From the NCBI GenBank assembly GCA_030867875.1, contig JAOWCC010001594.1:1-64000 (forward strand): DNA of 64,000 nucleotides, in the 5' to 3' direction. A program made the position numbers and the translations under genes. Under the pieces are notes generated by a model. That model was not told the DNA's origin. It saw only the letters and a list, made by a program, of their open reading frames with translations, and did not search any database. Below are positions 46,459 to 55,642 of the stretch, in pieces; position 1 is the stretch's first letter, and each line of letters opens with the position of its first letter. The DNA comes from Actinernus sp. WN-2022 (lineage: Eukaryota > Cnidaria > Anthozoa > Actiniaria > Actinernidae).

Positions 46459-46596
46459 ATGATACTAACGTATATTCTTTACTTAACGATATTAACGTAT
46501 GTTGCTACTTTAGTATGTATTAATACCACACAGATGAGTCAAGCGCAGGAGTCGAACGGATTGATTGAAGAACCTCAACGTAGACGCCACAACTAA
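46459..46596 (+). CDS. Putative 45-aa single-pass membrane peptide
   Basis: ATG-initiated ORF 40 bp inside the left TIR. Residues 1-22 (M-I-L-T-Y-I-L-Y-L-T-I-L-T-Y-V-A-T-L-V-C-I-N) form one hydrophobic helix; the rest is hydrophilic and ends P-Q-R-R-R-H-N. No homologue recognised. Support: it fills the space between the TIR and the next gene, it stops 41 bp before the next ATG, and it carries the same upstream motif as the other two genes (TGTAGTATATC, 16 nt before the ATG). Its size alone would be unconvincing. Confidence 0.45.
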   Translation: MILTYILYLTILTYVATLVCINTTQMSQAQESNGLIEEPQRRRHN

Positions 46597-46620
46597 GATA
46601 CCAATTAGACACATAACATA

Positions 46621-46632
46621 TATAGGCATATC
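46621..46632 (+). promoter_or_regulatory. Shared upstream motif, ORF 2 copy
   Basis: TATAGGCATATC, 17 nt before the ATG at 46638. Confidence 0.5.
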
Positions 46633-46637
46633 ACACG

Positions 46638-46964
46638 ATGGCTGAGATAATAACTTGCGATTGGCTGATGCGGGGTAAGGACACGAAATGTGTAAGGAAG
46701 TGTTCTAAGATATCAGAGTATTGTGCTCAACATAACTTCCAGATACAAAGAGGGAGCGCCATATTCGTTCCATGTTCGAAGTGCGGTCGTGGTTGCCGTA
46801 CTAGTTACGGACTTTGTACGAAGTGTGGTGCGCCACAGCGCCGTATCATTCGTGAGAAGAAATACCTCGAGACGATACTCCGCAATAAGGATCGCTTTTC
46901 AAATGTGTTGGCGGAATTGAAGGACCATAAGGTGGAATTGAAGGATCACAGGATTCCTAGATGA
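46638..46964 (+). CDS. 108-aa cysteine-rich double zinc-site protein
   Basis: Intronless ORF. N-terminal zinc-site pattern: C7, W9, G13-K14, C18, C22, Y28-C29, H32. Second, ribbon-like site: C46-x2-C49 and C60-x2-C63-G, with an extra C53. The C-terminal 40 residues are charged and helical (K-K-Y-L-E-T-I-L-R-N-K-D, then two similar E-L-K-D-H repeats). The C..GK..C..C..YC..H module recurs in small proteins of large DNA viruses and phages (from memory), but I cannot name a family. Likely nucleic-acid or protein binding; a role beside the TFIIB-like factor is inference. Confidence 0.8.
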   Translation: MAEIITCDWLMRGKDTKCVRKCSKISEYCAQHNFQIQRGSAIFVPCSKCGRGCRTSYGLCTKCGAPQRRIIREKKYLETILRNKDRFSNVLAELKDHKVELKDHRIPR

Positions 46965-46981
46965 TTAGACCTCGCGATATG

Positions 46982-47038
46982 AAAAAAAAAGAAGAAAGAT
47001 AAACCATCGTCATGTCTCTCTTCCTTCTTTTTTTTATT
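46982..47038 (+). terminator. Poly-A/poly-T hairpin between genes 2 and 3
   Basis: AAAAAAAAGAAGAAAGA pairs with TCTTCCTTCTTTTTTTT (16 of 17) around a loop of about 20 nt. It lies 18 bp after the stop of the 108-aa ORF. Several giant viruses use hairpins at transcript ends (established for mimiviruses); that role here is inference. Confidence 0.5.
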
Positions 47039-47056
47039 TTAAACAATAGATAGACC

Positions 47057-47067
47057 TATAGTATACG
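47057..47067 (+). promoter_or_regulatory. Shared upstream motif, ORF 3 copy
   Basis: TATAGTATACG, 19 nt before the ATG at 47076. Confidence 0.5.
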
Positions 47068-47075
47068 CCACTAGT

Positions 47076-47828
47076 ATGGACAACCTACTTGTCTTGCTTG
47101 GTATTAATCCTCCTATTCCACGACCACATATCAATCCCACTGAAACGTGCTCAGAATGTCTATGTCCAATGAAGGTGGTAGGAACCGAATTCATATGTTT
47201 CACCTGTGGCCTTATTTCTGAGGCTGAATTTAGTGAAGAAACGATTGAAGTTGCTACTCGGTTGCGTATAGTAGGTCCAGATAGCTTTCAACATCAACGC
47301 GATCTCGATCGTACCAGACCAACAGATAATCAAGAATTTCAACGACGCACAGCTATGAGAGAACTACAGGCATACAACGAGGCTTATAAACAAAATCACG
47401 ACCTCTCGTTTCCTACAAATGTATTAGTAATCGTAGCCGACGCATTCATTCAATCAAAGAAAGTTTATGTTAAGCGTAGTAATGCTAAGAGAACTGTTTT
47501 AGCTGCTCTACTTTACCAGGCATGTATACAATGTGGGTTTGTTCGCTCTAAAAATGAGGTTGCTAATTTCATGCAACTTGACAACCATCGCATCTATCGT
47601 GGCAACACTTTCATACGCTCGCTACATGCCGACAACAAAATCGATATTGACTTAAATGTCGATCGCATAGCTCCTAATATAGCAACGACCTTTGCAAAGC
47701 TTGACCTACATGAAGCACATCTACAACGAATAGTATACGAGGTCGTTAACATAGCAATCGAAGACCATATAGGTCTAAACTCCCGACTCCACGCCAAAGT
47801 TGTTGGAGCTGTATGTCAGCCTCTCTAA
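47076..47828 (+). CDS. TFIIB-like transcription factor (zinc ribbon plus cyclin fold)
   Basis: 250-aa intronless ORF ending 6 bp before the right TIR. Residues 25-46 form a zinc ribbon: C25-x2-C28-x12-C41-x2-C44-G, followed by L-I-S-E. Residues about 95-235 are helical and cyclin-like; the stretch N-A-K-R-T-V-L-A-A-L-L-Y-Q-A-C then G-F-V-R-S-K-N-E-V-A-N-F matches the pattern of a TFIIB core repeat (A-A..LY.AC..G..R...E.A). TFIIB recruits RNA polymerase II; TFIIB-like and VLTF3-like zinc-ribbon factors are encoded by many nucleocytoplasmic large DNA viruses (family knowledge). Only one clear cyclin repeat is obvious, so it is shorter than host TFIIB (about 315 aa). The lack of introns and tight packing against the TIR argue for a viral or mobile origin. 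Confidence 0.75.
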   Translation: MDNLLVLLGINPPIPRPHINPTETCSECLCPMKVVGTEFICFTCGLISEAEFSEETIEVATRLRIVGPDSFQHQRDLDRTRPTDNQEFQRRTAMRELQAYNEAYKQNHDLSFPTNVLVIVADAFIQSKKVYVKRSNAKRTVLAALLYQACIQCGFVRSKNEVANFMQLDNHRIYRGNTFIRSLHADNKIDIDLNVDRIAPNIATTFAKLDLHEAHLQRIVYEVVNIAIEDHIGLNSRLHAKVVGAVCQPL

Positions 47829-47834
47829 ATTGGA

Positions 47835-48069
47835 ATCGAAATACGATAATGTGGACAACGAATGTAATAGCAATAGCAGCAGGGGGATGGGCAGTACTTA
47901 TGATGTCTGAATGTTGACATTGTGATTTCGTTGTGTCACATGTGGGTTTTCTTGTGTCACATGTTGTTTTTGTTGGGTCACATGTTGATTATCGTTGTGT
48001 CTTGTCTAAATGAAATCGTTAGATACAACAATTCGACACCCAAGAATTCTGCTCAGCACCCCTGCTGCT
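47835..48069 (-). repeat. Right terminal inverted repeat of the compact element
   Basis: Inverted copy of 46184-46419 with three or four differences (for example C/T in TAT[C/T]AACGAT, and a 1-bp indel near 47920). Confidence 0.95.
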
Positions 48070-48109
48070 AGCTTGGACTACCTGTGGTTAAATGGGCATA
48101 TAATAAATA

Positions 48110-48600
48110 ATAATAACAATGTTTATACAGGGGGCTCGCATCACCAAGGTGTTTTTCAGTGAGGCCCTGTTAAAATTATAATAATAAATTAAAATACAAT
48201 GGGGAGTTCAAATATGAAAGTTAAAAATGCTATTATACAAATTAAATAAATAAAATCTAATTAAAAATATGTGTCTTGATATGCTGTTTAAAAACAGCCA
48301 AGGATTCGGATTCCTTTATTGACTTATCTAAATTGTTCCAGTCATAAAAACCTTGGTAAAAAAGCCGTTGTTTTCCATAATTACGTTTTACTAAAGGGAG
48401 GCGATAATCTCCCTTTCTTCTCGTATTGTAGTTGTGAATATCACTATTTCTTAAAATATTAAAATTGTAATTTATAAGTCCGTGGATATACTTAAATATA
48501 AGTATAAGTCTATGTACAAGGCGCCGCTGGGATAAAGTGGGCCAACCAAGTCTATTGAGAGCATCAGTGGCTGAGGCATGCCTATTGCAGGATATTGCAG
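48110..48600 (-). pseudogene. CR1-like LINE 3' end, 5'-truncated (LINE D)
   Basis: Minus-strand frame ending at 48257 encodes the RT C-terminus: S-A-T-D-A-L-N-R-L-G-W-P-T-L-S-Q-R-R, Y-N-T-R-R-K-G-D-Y-R-L-P, F-Y-Q-G-F-Y-D-W-N-N-L. A short 3' UTR follows to about 48110. Homology stops at about 48590 where a TATTGCAGGATA(C) unit repeats. The frame is intact, so a recent truncated insertion. Confidence 0.85.
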
Positions 48601-48637
48601 GATACAATGCATATTGCAGGATACAATCACGTAGTTG

Positions 48638-48796
48638 TACTGGGTGGCAAAATATGCCTGACTTCGTGTATTTAAAGGCACTTGTACGAGATCGGTAGTG
48701 TTGTTAGTAAAACCTGTTTGTAAATACTATTTCCCACCTCCAATCGATTGTCGATCTTTTTTAAACAGCGTTTAGAAGTTTGTTTGCCATCCAGTA
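48638..48796. mobile_element. Small TIR element TACTGG[A/G][C/T]GGCAA, copy 2
   Basis: Diverged copy of 45597-45709 with an extra 40-50 bp after the left end. Homology runs on past the right terminus (CTTTCCC..TGGGATC..TGAAGT..CTGCAAAAGG[C/T]CTATT), so the repeated unit is larger than the hairpin. Confidence 0.6.
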
Positions 48797-48899
48797 ATAT
48801 AAAGTCTTTCCCATGGGATCACGAGTGCAATTCATTGGTTATTGAAGTGATATATCAGCATTCGCCTGTTTACTGCAAAAGGTCTATTGTTAGCAAATG

Positions 48900-49439
48900 A
48901 ATATAGTGTGAGCGAGAGGATTAGGATTACTACTTGGGATCTTCACTTCTTTTTACTTTCTTTACTACTTTTTACTTTCTTCATGCACATGACATTACAC
49001 TACTACTACTACTGACTAACTATAGAATAATATTTTACAGAACTTTTGGGCTTTATTTTATGTTCTCGGACCAGACATAACAGTATACCCGCGGGAGTCC
49101 TTAGATTGGCATGGGTAACTTTTGAGAAGCTATATCCTTTTCTTTTCATAATTTTTCTACCAAATAAGATTGCATAATTTTGATGTTTTGATAAAGTTGT
49201 CAATGATGCCAATTTAATGTAGGTATGCACGCTGGTGTGATACTGTCTGTTCCTGAAACGGCCAATGCTACAATTCTGATATAGAGGCTACGAGCTTGAT
49301 GTCGAAGCTGGCTTTTAACGCCGTCCTGTCCTTTACATTCAATTCTTCCGTTTATGGGAATTTGTGATTTCCAAATTATCTCGATGATCAGCGTGAGTCT
49401 GAATTTTTACCGTAACGCGTAAAATATCAATTTCCTGCC
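48900..49439. other. No gene recognised
   Basis: Contains a TTTTTACTTTC repeat near 48950-48980. No coding evidence. Confidence 0.4.
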
Positions 49440-49865
49440 TTCCGCCGGTCACCTATGGACTGATTATCTGGGGCAGTTGCAACACGACCCTCTTCCAATA
49501 CCCGTTGAGAGGATGGGCTGCCAAGATCATCCACAGATGTGACTTGACCACTCCCATTGCAGACGTCATCAACAAGGCATACTGGGATCCGCTGTTCTGG
49601 AATTACAAATATAAGCTAGCAGTGTTTGTTCACAAATCGCTCAACTCAGAGACACTCCCAAATAAACTCTTCACCCTACTGAGAACAATACGTACTCTCT
49701 AAGAGGTGTTCGCAGAATAGTCATCCCACATGCACGTACAGATGCTATACGCAAGTCAAACACATGCAGAACATCCGTACTGTGGAACTACCTCGACGAT
49801 CTCCTTAAAGATAAAAAAACACGACCTTTAAAAAACTTGTCAAAAAGTACATTAACTCCAGCGAA
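49440..49865 (+). pseudogene. LINE RT C-terminal fragment (LINE E)
   Basis: Reads V-T-Y-G-L-I-I-W-G-S-C-N, then L-R-G-W-A-A-K-I-I-H-R-C-D, W-N-Y-K-Y-K-L-A-V-F-V-H-K-S-L and, after a frameshift near 49700, R-T-S-V-L-W-N-Y-L. Both ends truncated. Confidence 0.8.
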
Positions 49866-50129
49866 TCAAATTCCAGAGTAAAACCAATCGTGGTTTTCGT
49901 CCGTCACGCCATCAATCCACGATTGCGTTTACTTTTCCTCCTGATTGGTTGCTTTCTCATGCCAGGGAAACCAATCGGTATTCACTTTAGTTCGAGATTG
50001 GTTCGTTGTAATTGCTTTGTTTTTGGTTTTACTACAGTCAAATTAAATCTGCTCTATCACGGCCACATCAGCTTTGAACGCTACAGTATTTCCAATACCG
50101 TGTTCAACTCTTTGTCGTCCGATTGTGTG
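49866..50129. other. No gene recognised
   Basis: Spacer between LINE E and the dispersed repeat. Confidence 0.4.
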
Positions 50130-51061
50130 TGAGCTCAATTGGTGAAATCCTGAGTGCTAACTAAACCCTCCCCCCTCAGTTCCAGTTTGGCTAGCCCGGG
50201 GTAATTAAATACTGCTGACTTGTTAAGCCAAGGGCTCAAACTTGCCCCACAATGCCATTCGGGAGAATTCTACGTACTGGTCGACGGTAGGTATGGCTGC
50301 TTCGGTAGGGTTTCCAATGAAATGTGCTCTAATTTTGGAGAAAAATGTCACTGTCAGAGAGCTTGAAGACATCATTAAGTCTGAGGATGGCTGAAAAGTA
50401 CTTGGTTTGCTTTTAGTAGGCCTTGTGAGGGGATTTCACAGGGTTTTTCCGTTGTGTTTGTGATTTCAGACACGGGAAATAAATATTCAATGAAAGCCTT
50501 GAAATCCTGCAGTTGGCATTCTTTTACTCCTGCTCAACCTATTAGGATGTGTTTTTGTCACTTTAAAGCAACGGCTTGAGTCCAAATCACCGCTCTTGGC
50601 TGTAGGGGTAAAAAACCCTACCGGAGTCCCAGAGGGGGGGACCCCTTGTGGAATTTTTGTCCATTACCCAGCATGCAATTGGAGGTGGGTACAGGAGAAC
50701 GTGGTGGAGAGAAATGCAGTGTAAACATCGGCGTGGTTCACAGTCGCTTGGTGTGTTTTGTGCAAAAAAACCTACTGGTTGGAAAGATTAAACAAGGTAC
50801 TGTAACGACTGAGTGCTGATTTTGTGTTTGCTCTTGATTTCAAGTGCGAATGGAAAGGATGTTTTGAGCCGATTTTCAGCTCCTTAGAATTCGTGAAAAT
50901 CGAAGAAACAAAAACGAACGCCAAAACAAATGAGCTTTTCTCCATAGTGAAAGAGTCAAGCGATCCCTGTTATAGCTTTGACTTTGAAGCCATTCATCCC
51001 TTCACATAATATCGCAACATCGTCTTTCCGGCATGTCTAGATGTGATGCAATATTTTTTTC
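50130..51061 (+). repeat. 932-bp dispersed repeat, copy 2
   Basis: Second copy of the sequence at 26376-27308, same orientation and same end points, with scattered substitutions and small indels. A 61-codon frame at 50824-51009 is not conserved in copy 1 and is not treated as a gene. Confidence 0.85.
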
Positions 51062-51250
51062 TCATATAGGTCTCAGGGCACCTATATTTACAGGGCCGGA
51101 CGACAAAGAGTTAACTGATAAATGCTATTATTATATTTTTATTATTATTATATTTTTATTATTAATTTACATAATCTTTAAGGGTAGCTCGATTTTTCTA
51201 TCGTTCCTTTTGTATTTTCACGGCTACATCAGCTTTGACCGCTCCAATTA

Positions 51251-51666
51251 GCCGGTAACAAAACGAGCGGGAGACTGGAACCGACTCAGTAAAACTAATT
51301 CAATTAATAACTAGTCAAAGGAGCATTATTTTCCAAAAGAACAGATCAAACTTGGCTAGTCTGGAAAGTTTGGTAAACTTTGGCTCAATATTGACGATGC
51401 TAGAGGGCATCAAATATGTCAATTTTCCCATACAAACTCTCTTGTCCCTCCAAACCATACACTCATTGTAAAATTTTGGAGGGACAAAGGAATTTCAATT
51501 GTTTATAATTCAGTCAAGATTCGCTTGTATCACGTCAAATTTGGCACACATGCTAATTTCAACATGCTCTACAAAAAAAAGTCATGTGATGAACTTAGAG
51601 TAATTCTTAGAATTAGAGTAATTCTGATAAACTCGGTCCCAGTCTCCTGCTCGTTTTGTTACCGGC
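51251..51666. mobile_element. TIR element, 416 bp
   Basis: Inverted ends GCCGGTAACAAAACGAGC[G/A]G followed by GGAGACTGG[A/G]ACCGA. Interior non-coding with an inner inverted pair TTTTGGAGGGACAA / TTGTCCCTCCAAA. Confidence 0.8.
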
Positions 51667-52429
51667 CATGCCACGCAGCGAGGAGGACGTTTTTTTACAG
51701 CCACTGATTCGATACTGAAAGATCCGCGCGTCATTGATAGACTATAATTACTGAGTAGGTAGGTTATATGCTTGGTTATTTGTAAGCTTCCTTCTTAATT
51801 CGGGGAATACTGGTACCACAATAATATCCATTGGGGGGAGGGGAGGAGCCGATTCTTCGCATTCCTTGCAGAGTGGCATCTGGAGGAGAGCGATTTACGC
51901 AAATTCGCGAGTATACTTTGTCGTACGCTGTACTTTAGGCTATTTTTGATCGTCTTCGTTTGTATTTACTACAGTTCCTTCAGTGCTCCTTATTAGTCTT
52001 GTGTTTTGACGTTAAGTTTACTAAGACAGCGAGTTTAACCCACGAAATATGTTTTGCAACTTTATGATCACGCATGCTAAGCCGTTGACAACTCATGCAT
52101 CAGTATAGTTTGGGGCGGAGATAATGGCTATCAGTTTCCAAAGAGCACAATCTCTCCTGTTATCAAGATGGTGAGCAGCACATCATGTTTCCTTCTATAT
52201 GGCCTTCGATATATACAGACATATACATTTGGGTATGGTATGTGTACTGTATATTATGTCTATACATACATTTGGGTAGTTGATATATCAAGAAAGGGCC
52301 CATATCAGTTATGGTATTTATCCAATTTCTTACTGTGAGGTTTAATTTGGATTACTTATGCTTTCTTACTGTGATGTATTGGTTTACTTTCGTACTGTTA
52401 TGTATCGGCTCACGCTTACGTCTTACGCA
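51667..52429. other. No gene recognised
   Basis: Includes a duplicated ATATACATTTGGGTA segment near 52220 and 52265. Nothing coding. Confidence 0.4.
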
Positions 52430-52640
52430 ATCGGTACTTGACCAGGGTGCAGCCGGGATGCCGGGGCCTCCCTGGCTGAACCGCTGCATGTGTCTTAGGT
52501 TCAATTCTCAACGCAGTTTAACAGGCCTAGAGTTTACTGAATTAGTTGGTATATTTCGCCAGTGCTTCGAGGATTTTCTCTCGGTTCTGTGGGTTTCCTA
52601 CCTTCTCAAAAACCAACTTAAAATTCCATTTTAATCAAGA
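52430..52640 (+). repeat. Degraded tRNA-derived SINE
   Basis: Weak B box (GGTTCAATTCTC near 52499), then TTGGTAT, GAGGATTTTCTCTCGG and CTTCTCAAAAACCAAC in the same order as the SINE at 17401-17653. Confidence 0.7.
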
Positions 52641-52889
52641 GATCACTCAATACGTCGCCTACGTGATGACATTAAGAAATACTATAAGCCTTTTGTTGAT
52701 TTAAAACAGTTGCACGAAGAACTCCGAGGTTGGGGTTCAATCTTAATGACGACATTAAGAAATACTGACATGTCGATAAAGAATGTCGTTCCTGTTTTAA
52801 AAGAACCAGTGTAATTTTAGTCAACCAATCAGAATAAGCCTTTTGCTGATTGACAGTTCTCATTCAACAAGGACCTCTTTGAGGTTGCC

Positions 52890-52897
52890 TATAAAAG
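52890..52897 (+). promoter_or_regulatory. TATA box of the pentraxin gene
   Basis: TATAAAAG, 77 bp before the ATG, which places a transcription start at about 52920 and a short 5' UTR. Confidence 0.7.
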
Positions 52898-52973
52898 CGA
52901 CTTTTCGCTACACCACCAGAAGATCGAAGTATTCCTGTCGGTACAACTAACCCGAACGATTGTTGGCGCAACC

Positions 52974-53241
52974 ATGTTCAAAACTGTTTTGGTATTCTTC
53001 TTCTGCCTTGGCATCCAACTTGCACAAAGCAGGAGATTGATCGCGAAAAGCAATGTGAAGGTCGAGCGAAACTTAACTAAAGTTGAAAGCGCTGTTGGTA
53101 AAATCTATCTGAGCGGTGAACACAATCAGGTATCGATCACGGTTGACGGCGGTTTGAAACGAGAACTGGAAGAGATGCGAAAAATCACCAGACAGCTTGG
53201 TGAACGGTTGGCGGCTCTGGAAAACAAGGACAATCCTCCTG
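52974..53241 (+). CDS. Secreted pentraxin, exon 1 (signal peptide and coiled coil)
   Basis: Begins M-F-K-T-V-L-V-F-F-F-C-L-G-I-Q-L-A-Q-S, a clear signal peptide, in context ACCATG. Residues 25-85 are charged and heptad-like (L-K-R-E-L-E-E-M-R-K..L-G-E-R-L-A-A-L-E-N-K), suggesting a trimerising coiled coil. Donor GTAAGA follows; one base is carried. The three exons join in phase to a 290-aa protein. The layout (signal, coiled coil, C-terminal pentraxin) is that of long or neuronal-type pentraxins, secreted calcium-dependent pattern-recognition or matrix lectins. Confidence 0.88.
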
Positions 53242-53309
53242 GTAAGAACTGATATATTATTACTATATATGTGCCTGATTTATTGTTGTTTCTAAAAGGT
53301 GAATGTTAT

Positions 53310-54140
53310 TGTAGTGGGAAGCACTCCCGACGGAATTTAAACTTGATGAAAAAACTTACATTTGAGAGTCATAGAGAGAAAATTTGCAAAAAAGCTAGTG
53401 CGGGTATTGGCGCCATTAAACGAATAAAACCCTTCGTTCCATTTCATTCACTGGTAAAAATATACAAAGCCTTAGTCCAACCTTATTTCGATTATTGCTC
53501 ACCCTTGTGGGATACGTGTGGCAAGATCCTGCAAGATAAATTACAAGAAGCCCAATCCCGTGCGGCGAGAGTTATAACAGGGGCTGATTATAATACTCGA
53601 CCACTGATATCCTTGACTCTCTAGACTGGAAGATCCTTCATGTATAAGGCGCCAGGAAATAAAAGGATCAATGATTTATAAAATTCTTAATAAGCAATTT
53701 GCCCCAAATCTAAGAACCTCGTTTCTTCGACTTTCTGATAGTGGCATAAACTATAACCTCAGAAATTTACAAACTGACTTAGCACTTCCAAGGCCGAAAA
53801 CTAATTTCGTCAAGCGTAGCTTTAAGTACAGTGGTGCCGTGCTCTGGAATAATCTTCCGAAAGCGGCTTAAAATGCTAGCACGCTTCGACAATTTAAAAG
53901 TAAAGTTGCTTTATTACCTGATGCTGAGTTACGCTGACTACTGTTTTTAAAAGCTTTGCACAGTTTTTAAGCCCTCATATTTTATACAATTGCAAAATGA
54001 ATTTACAATTTGTATTTTTATTGTAAACATGTAGAATCTGTTTTCATACGCCCCATTTGGAAATCAGCCTTCTACTTGTAAATTTGAAGTTGAGGGTTGT
54101 AATGGCTCAGCGTATCAAAATAAAATCTTATGTATGTTAT
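53310..54140 (+). pseudogene. LINE RT 3' fragment in pentraxin intron 1 (LINE F)
   Basis: Reads K-A-S-A-G-I-G-A-I-K-R-I-K-P-F-V-P, L-V-Q-P-Y-F-D-Y-C-S-P-L-W-D and A-Q-S-R-A-A-R-V-I-T-G, then after a frameshift near 53612 D-S-L-D-W-K-I-L, Y-K-I-L-N and V-L-W-N-N-L-P. The 3' UTR ends near ATCAAAATAAAATC (54115-54130). Same orientation as the gene. Confidence 0.88.
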
Positions 54141-54790
54141 GTAAACGGCTTCACATCTATTTTAACAAAAAACTGCCAGAAGCGTGCTTCGCGCTTGGGC
54201 CATTAAAAAAAAAGAAAAAAAACTCAGTCCATAAAATAACCTACGGTATCCGTTGGCCTGGCCGAGCCGTGATCTGAGGTCACTCATTTGTACATATTAC
54301 TCATATTCCCTTGCATATTATCAATGCTTTAGAGTGATTTTACTTAACCTGTGAAATAGATAGTAGCGTATTACGCACTATTAGGGAAGAGGTCAGAACA
54401 ATGGTACTCTGGCGTGATCCAATTTTGATGGAAGGGGGATTGTACAAGGAACCCACCACTTATTTTTGCAAAATCTAGATATTTTACCATAAATATCTAC
54501 TTGAATAAAATACTATATTGCTAGTTTCAATTCCCTTACACTCTAATTATTTTGTTTTATTTTGTGTTTATCTTGGTATTACACACTAACTAATATAGTT
54601 TCTGTTTCACGGGTCAAGTAAAATCACTCTAACACATTCCCTTGCATATTATCAATGTTTTAACACATATTCCCCTTGCATTTTAATGTATATGTATTCC
54701 CCTCGACTTTAATATTTCACACATCTCCTAGTAACTTTATAGAACTACTGATTTTTTATAATTACCTACAGAGAAGTAACATGAAAAAAT
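54141..54790. other. Intron sequence, no gene
   Basis: Contains duplicated CATATTCCC[T]TGCAT..TATCAATG[C/T]TT segments at 54303 and 54635. Nothing else. Confidence 0.45.
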
Positions 54791-54796
54791 TCTTAC

Positions 54797-54875
54797 GACC
54801 CGGAATCGCACTCGAACCCTCGCTCTCTTGATTATTTTTTAGTTCTCTCTCCTATCCACTACACTACAAGCTACG
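54797..54875 (-). repeat. tRNA-like pseudogene or SINE head
   Basis: On the minus strand TAGTGTAGTGGATAGGAGAG resembles an A box and GGTTCGAGTGC a B box, about 35 bp apart. No acceptor stem closes properly, so not a functional tRNA. Confidence 0.4.
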
Positions 54876-54902
54876 TTGATTAAAAAAAACACGAAGCCTT
54901 GT

Positions 54903-55367
54903 GGAGGGGCTGAATTGGGGGGGGGGGGGTACCAATATCAGTTAACAGCTAAATTTTTAGCTATTTATCAGTTATCAGTTAAATTTTGCTGTTATCAGTT
55001 AAGTTATATAAAGAGACTACCCTAACCTGATTTGAATACATATTTGCTGGTACGAAATGAATAATAACCGCTAATTCAACATCAAACACTACATTTTGTC
55101 TATTCAATAGATTTTTCTAGTATCAGATAACTCTGATGTGTCATGTTTAATATTTGGCTATTATCAACTGGATCAAATCTGTCGAAAACCATCCGAAAAG
55201 CCAATAATAGCATGTGACATTACGTCATTTTAATAAAAAATAATGAAATATCAGGTAACAGCTATCTCACAAATATCAGCTAACAGCTAAAAAAAGGTAA
55301 CATTCTCAGTGAACAGTAATATTTTTGGCCATTTCTCAGTTATCAGTTAACCCCATTCAGCCCCTCC
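54903..55367. mobile_element. TIR element, 465 bp
   Basis: Inverted ends GGAGGGGCTGAAT flanked by TTGT on both sides (54899-54902 and 55368-55371). The interior repeats ATCAGTTAACAGCTAAA in both orientations. Located in pentraxin intron 1. Confidence 0.8.
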
Positions 55368-55419
55368 TTGTGAAGAGTAATTTTATATGAAGCTGTTATG
55401 TATTATTCTCTATATTCAG

Positions 55420-55642
55420 CCTTTGATCTAAAATTCCCGAGACGTAGCACTACTGATTACGTCGTGTACCGAGATGTTCCCAGCATGCCGATGCGAGCTG
55501 TGACGACGTGTTTCTGGATCAAGACCACTGCTAAGGCAAACGAGGGAACGCCCGTCAGTTATGCAGTTCCTGGACGTGCTAATGAGATTCTTATGATTGA
55601 CTACAGGAGGTTTCTTATCTGGATTGGAAATAAGAGTTATAG
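55420..55642 (+). CDS. Secreted pentraxin, exon 2
   Basis: Acceptor CTATATTCAG, donor GTAAGC. Starts with two bases completing GCC and ends with two. It encodes the first half of the pentraxin fold: A-F-D-L-K-F-P-R, Y-V-V-Y-R-D-V-P, the T-T-C-F-W cysteine of the domain disulfide, and S-Y-A-V-P-G-R-A-N-E-I-L-M, matching the family's SYA...NEL pattern. Confidence 0.92.

Larger units (their letters stand above)
46184..48069 (+). mobile_element. Compact TIR element with TFIIB-like gene (whole element)
   Basis: 1,886 bp bounded by inverted repeats of about 235 bp (46184-46419 and 47835-48069) differing at only three or four positions. An exact 5-bp direct duplication AGCTT lies outside (46179-46183, 48070-48074). 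Termini are AGCAGCAGGGGTGCTG. Each TIR has three to four CAACATGTGAC[A/C]C motifs. Three plus-strand intronless ORFs fill most of the space between TIRs. No transposase, integrase or polymerase is present, so movement must depend on another element. A 5-6 bp duplication with long TIRs is what retroviral-type integrases of Polinton/Maverick-like elements produce (family knowledge); the assignment is inference. Confidence 0.9.

Noticed and set aside
46272..46596. Longer forms of the first ORF of the compact element starting inside the TIR, and an 83-codon ORF in another frame
   Set aside because: The TIR portion is non-coding in the opposite copy; the ATG at 46459, just inside the TIR and preceded by the shared motif, is the better start.
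46184..48069. Calling the compact element a complete virus or virophage
   Set aside because: It has no capsid, polymerase, ATPase or integrase gene; only its cargo and ends suggest a viral connection.
50824..51009. 61-codon ORF F-A-L-D-F-K-C-E-W
   Set aside because: Inside the 932-bp dispersed repeat; the frame is not kept in the copy at 26376-27308.
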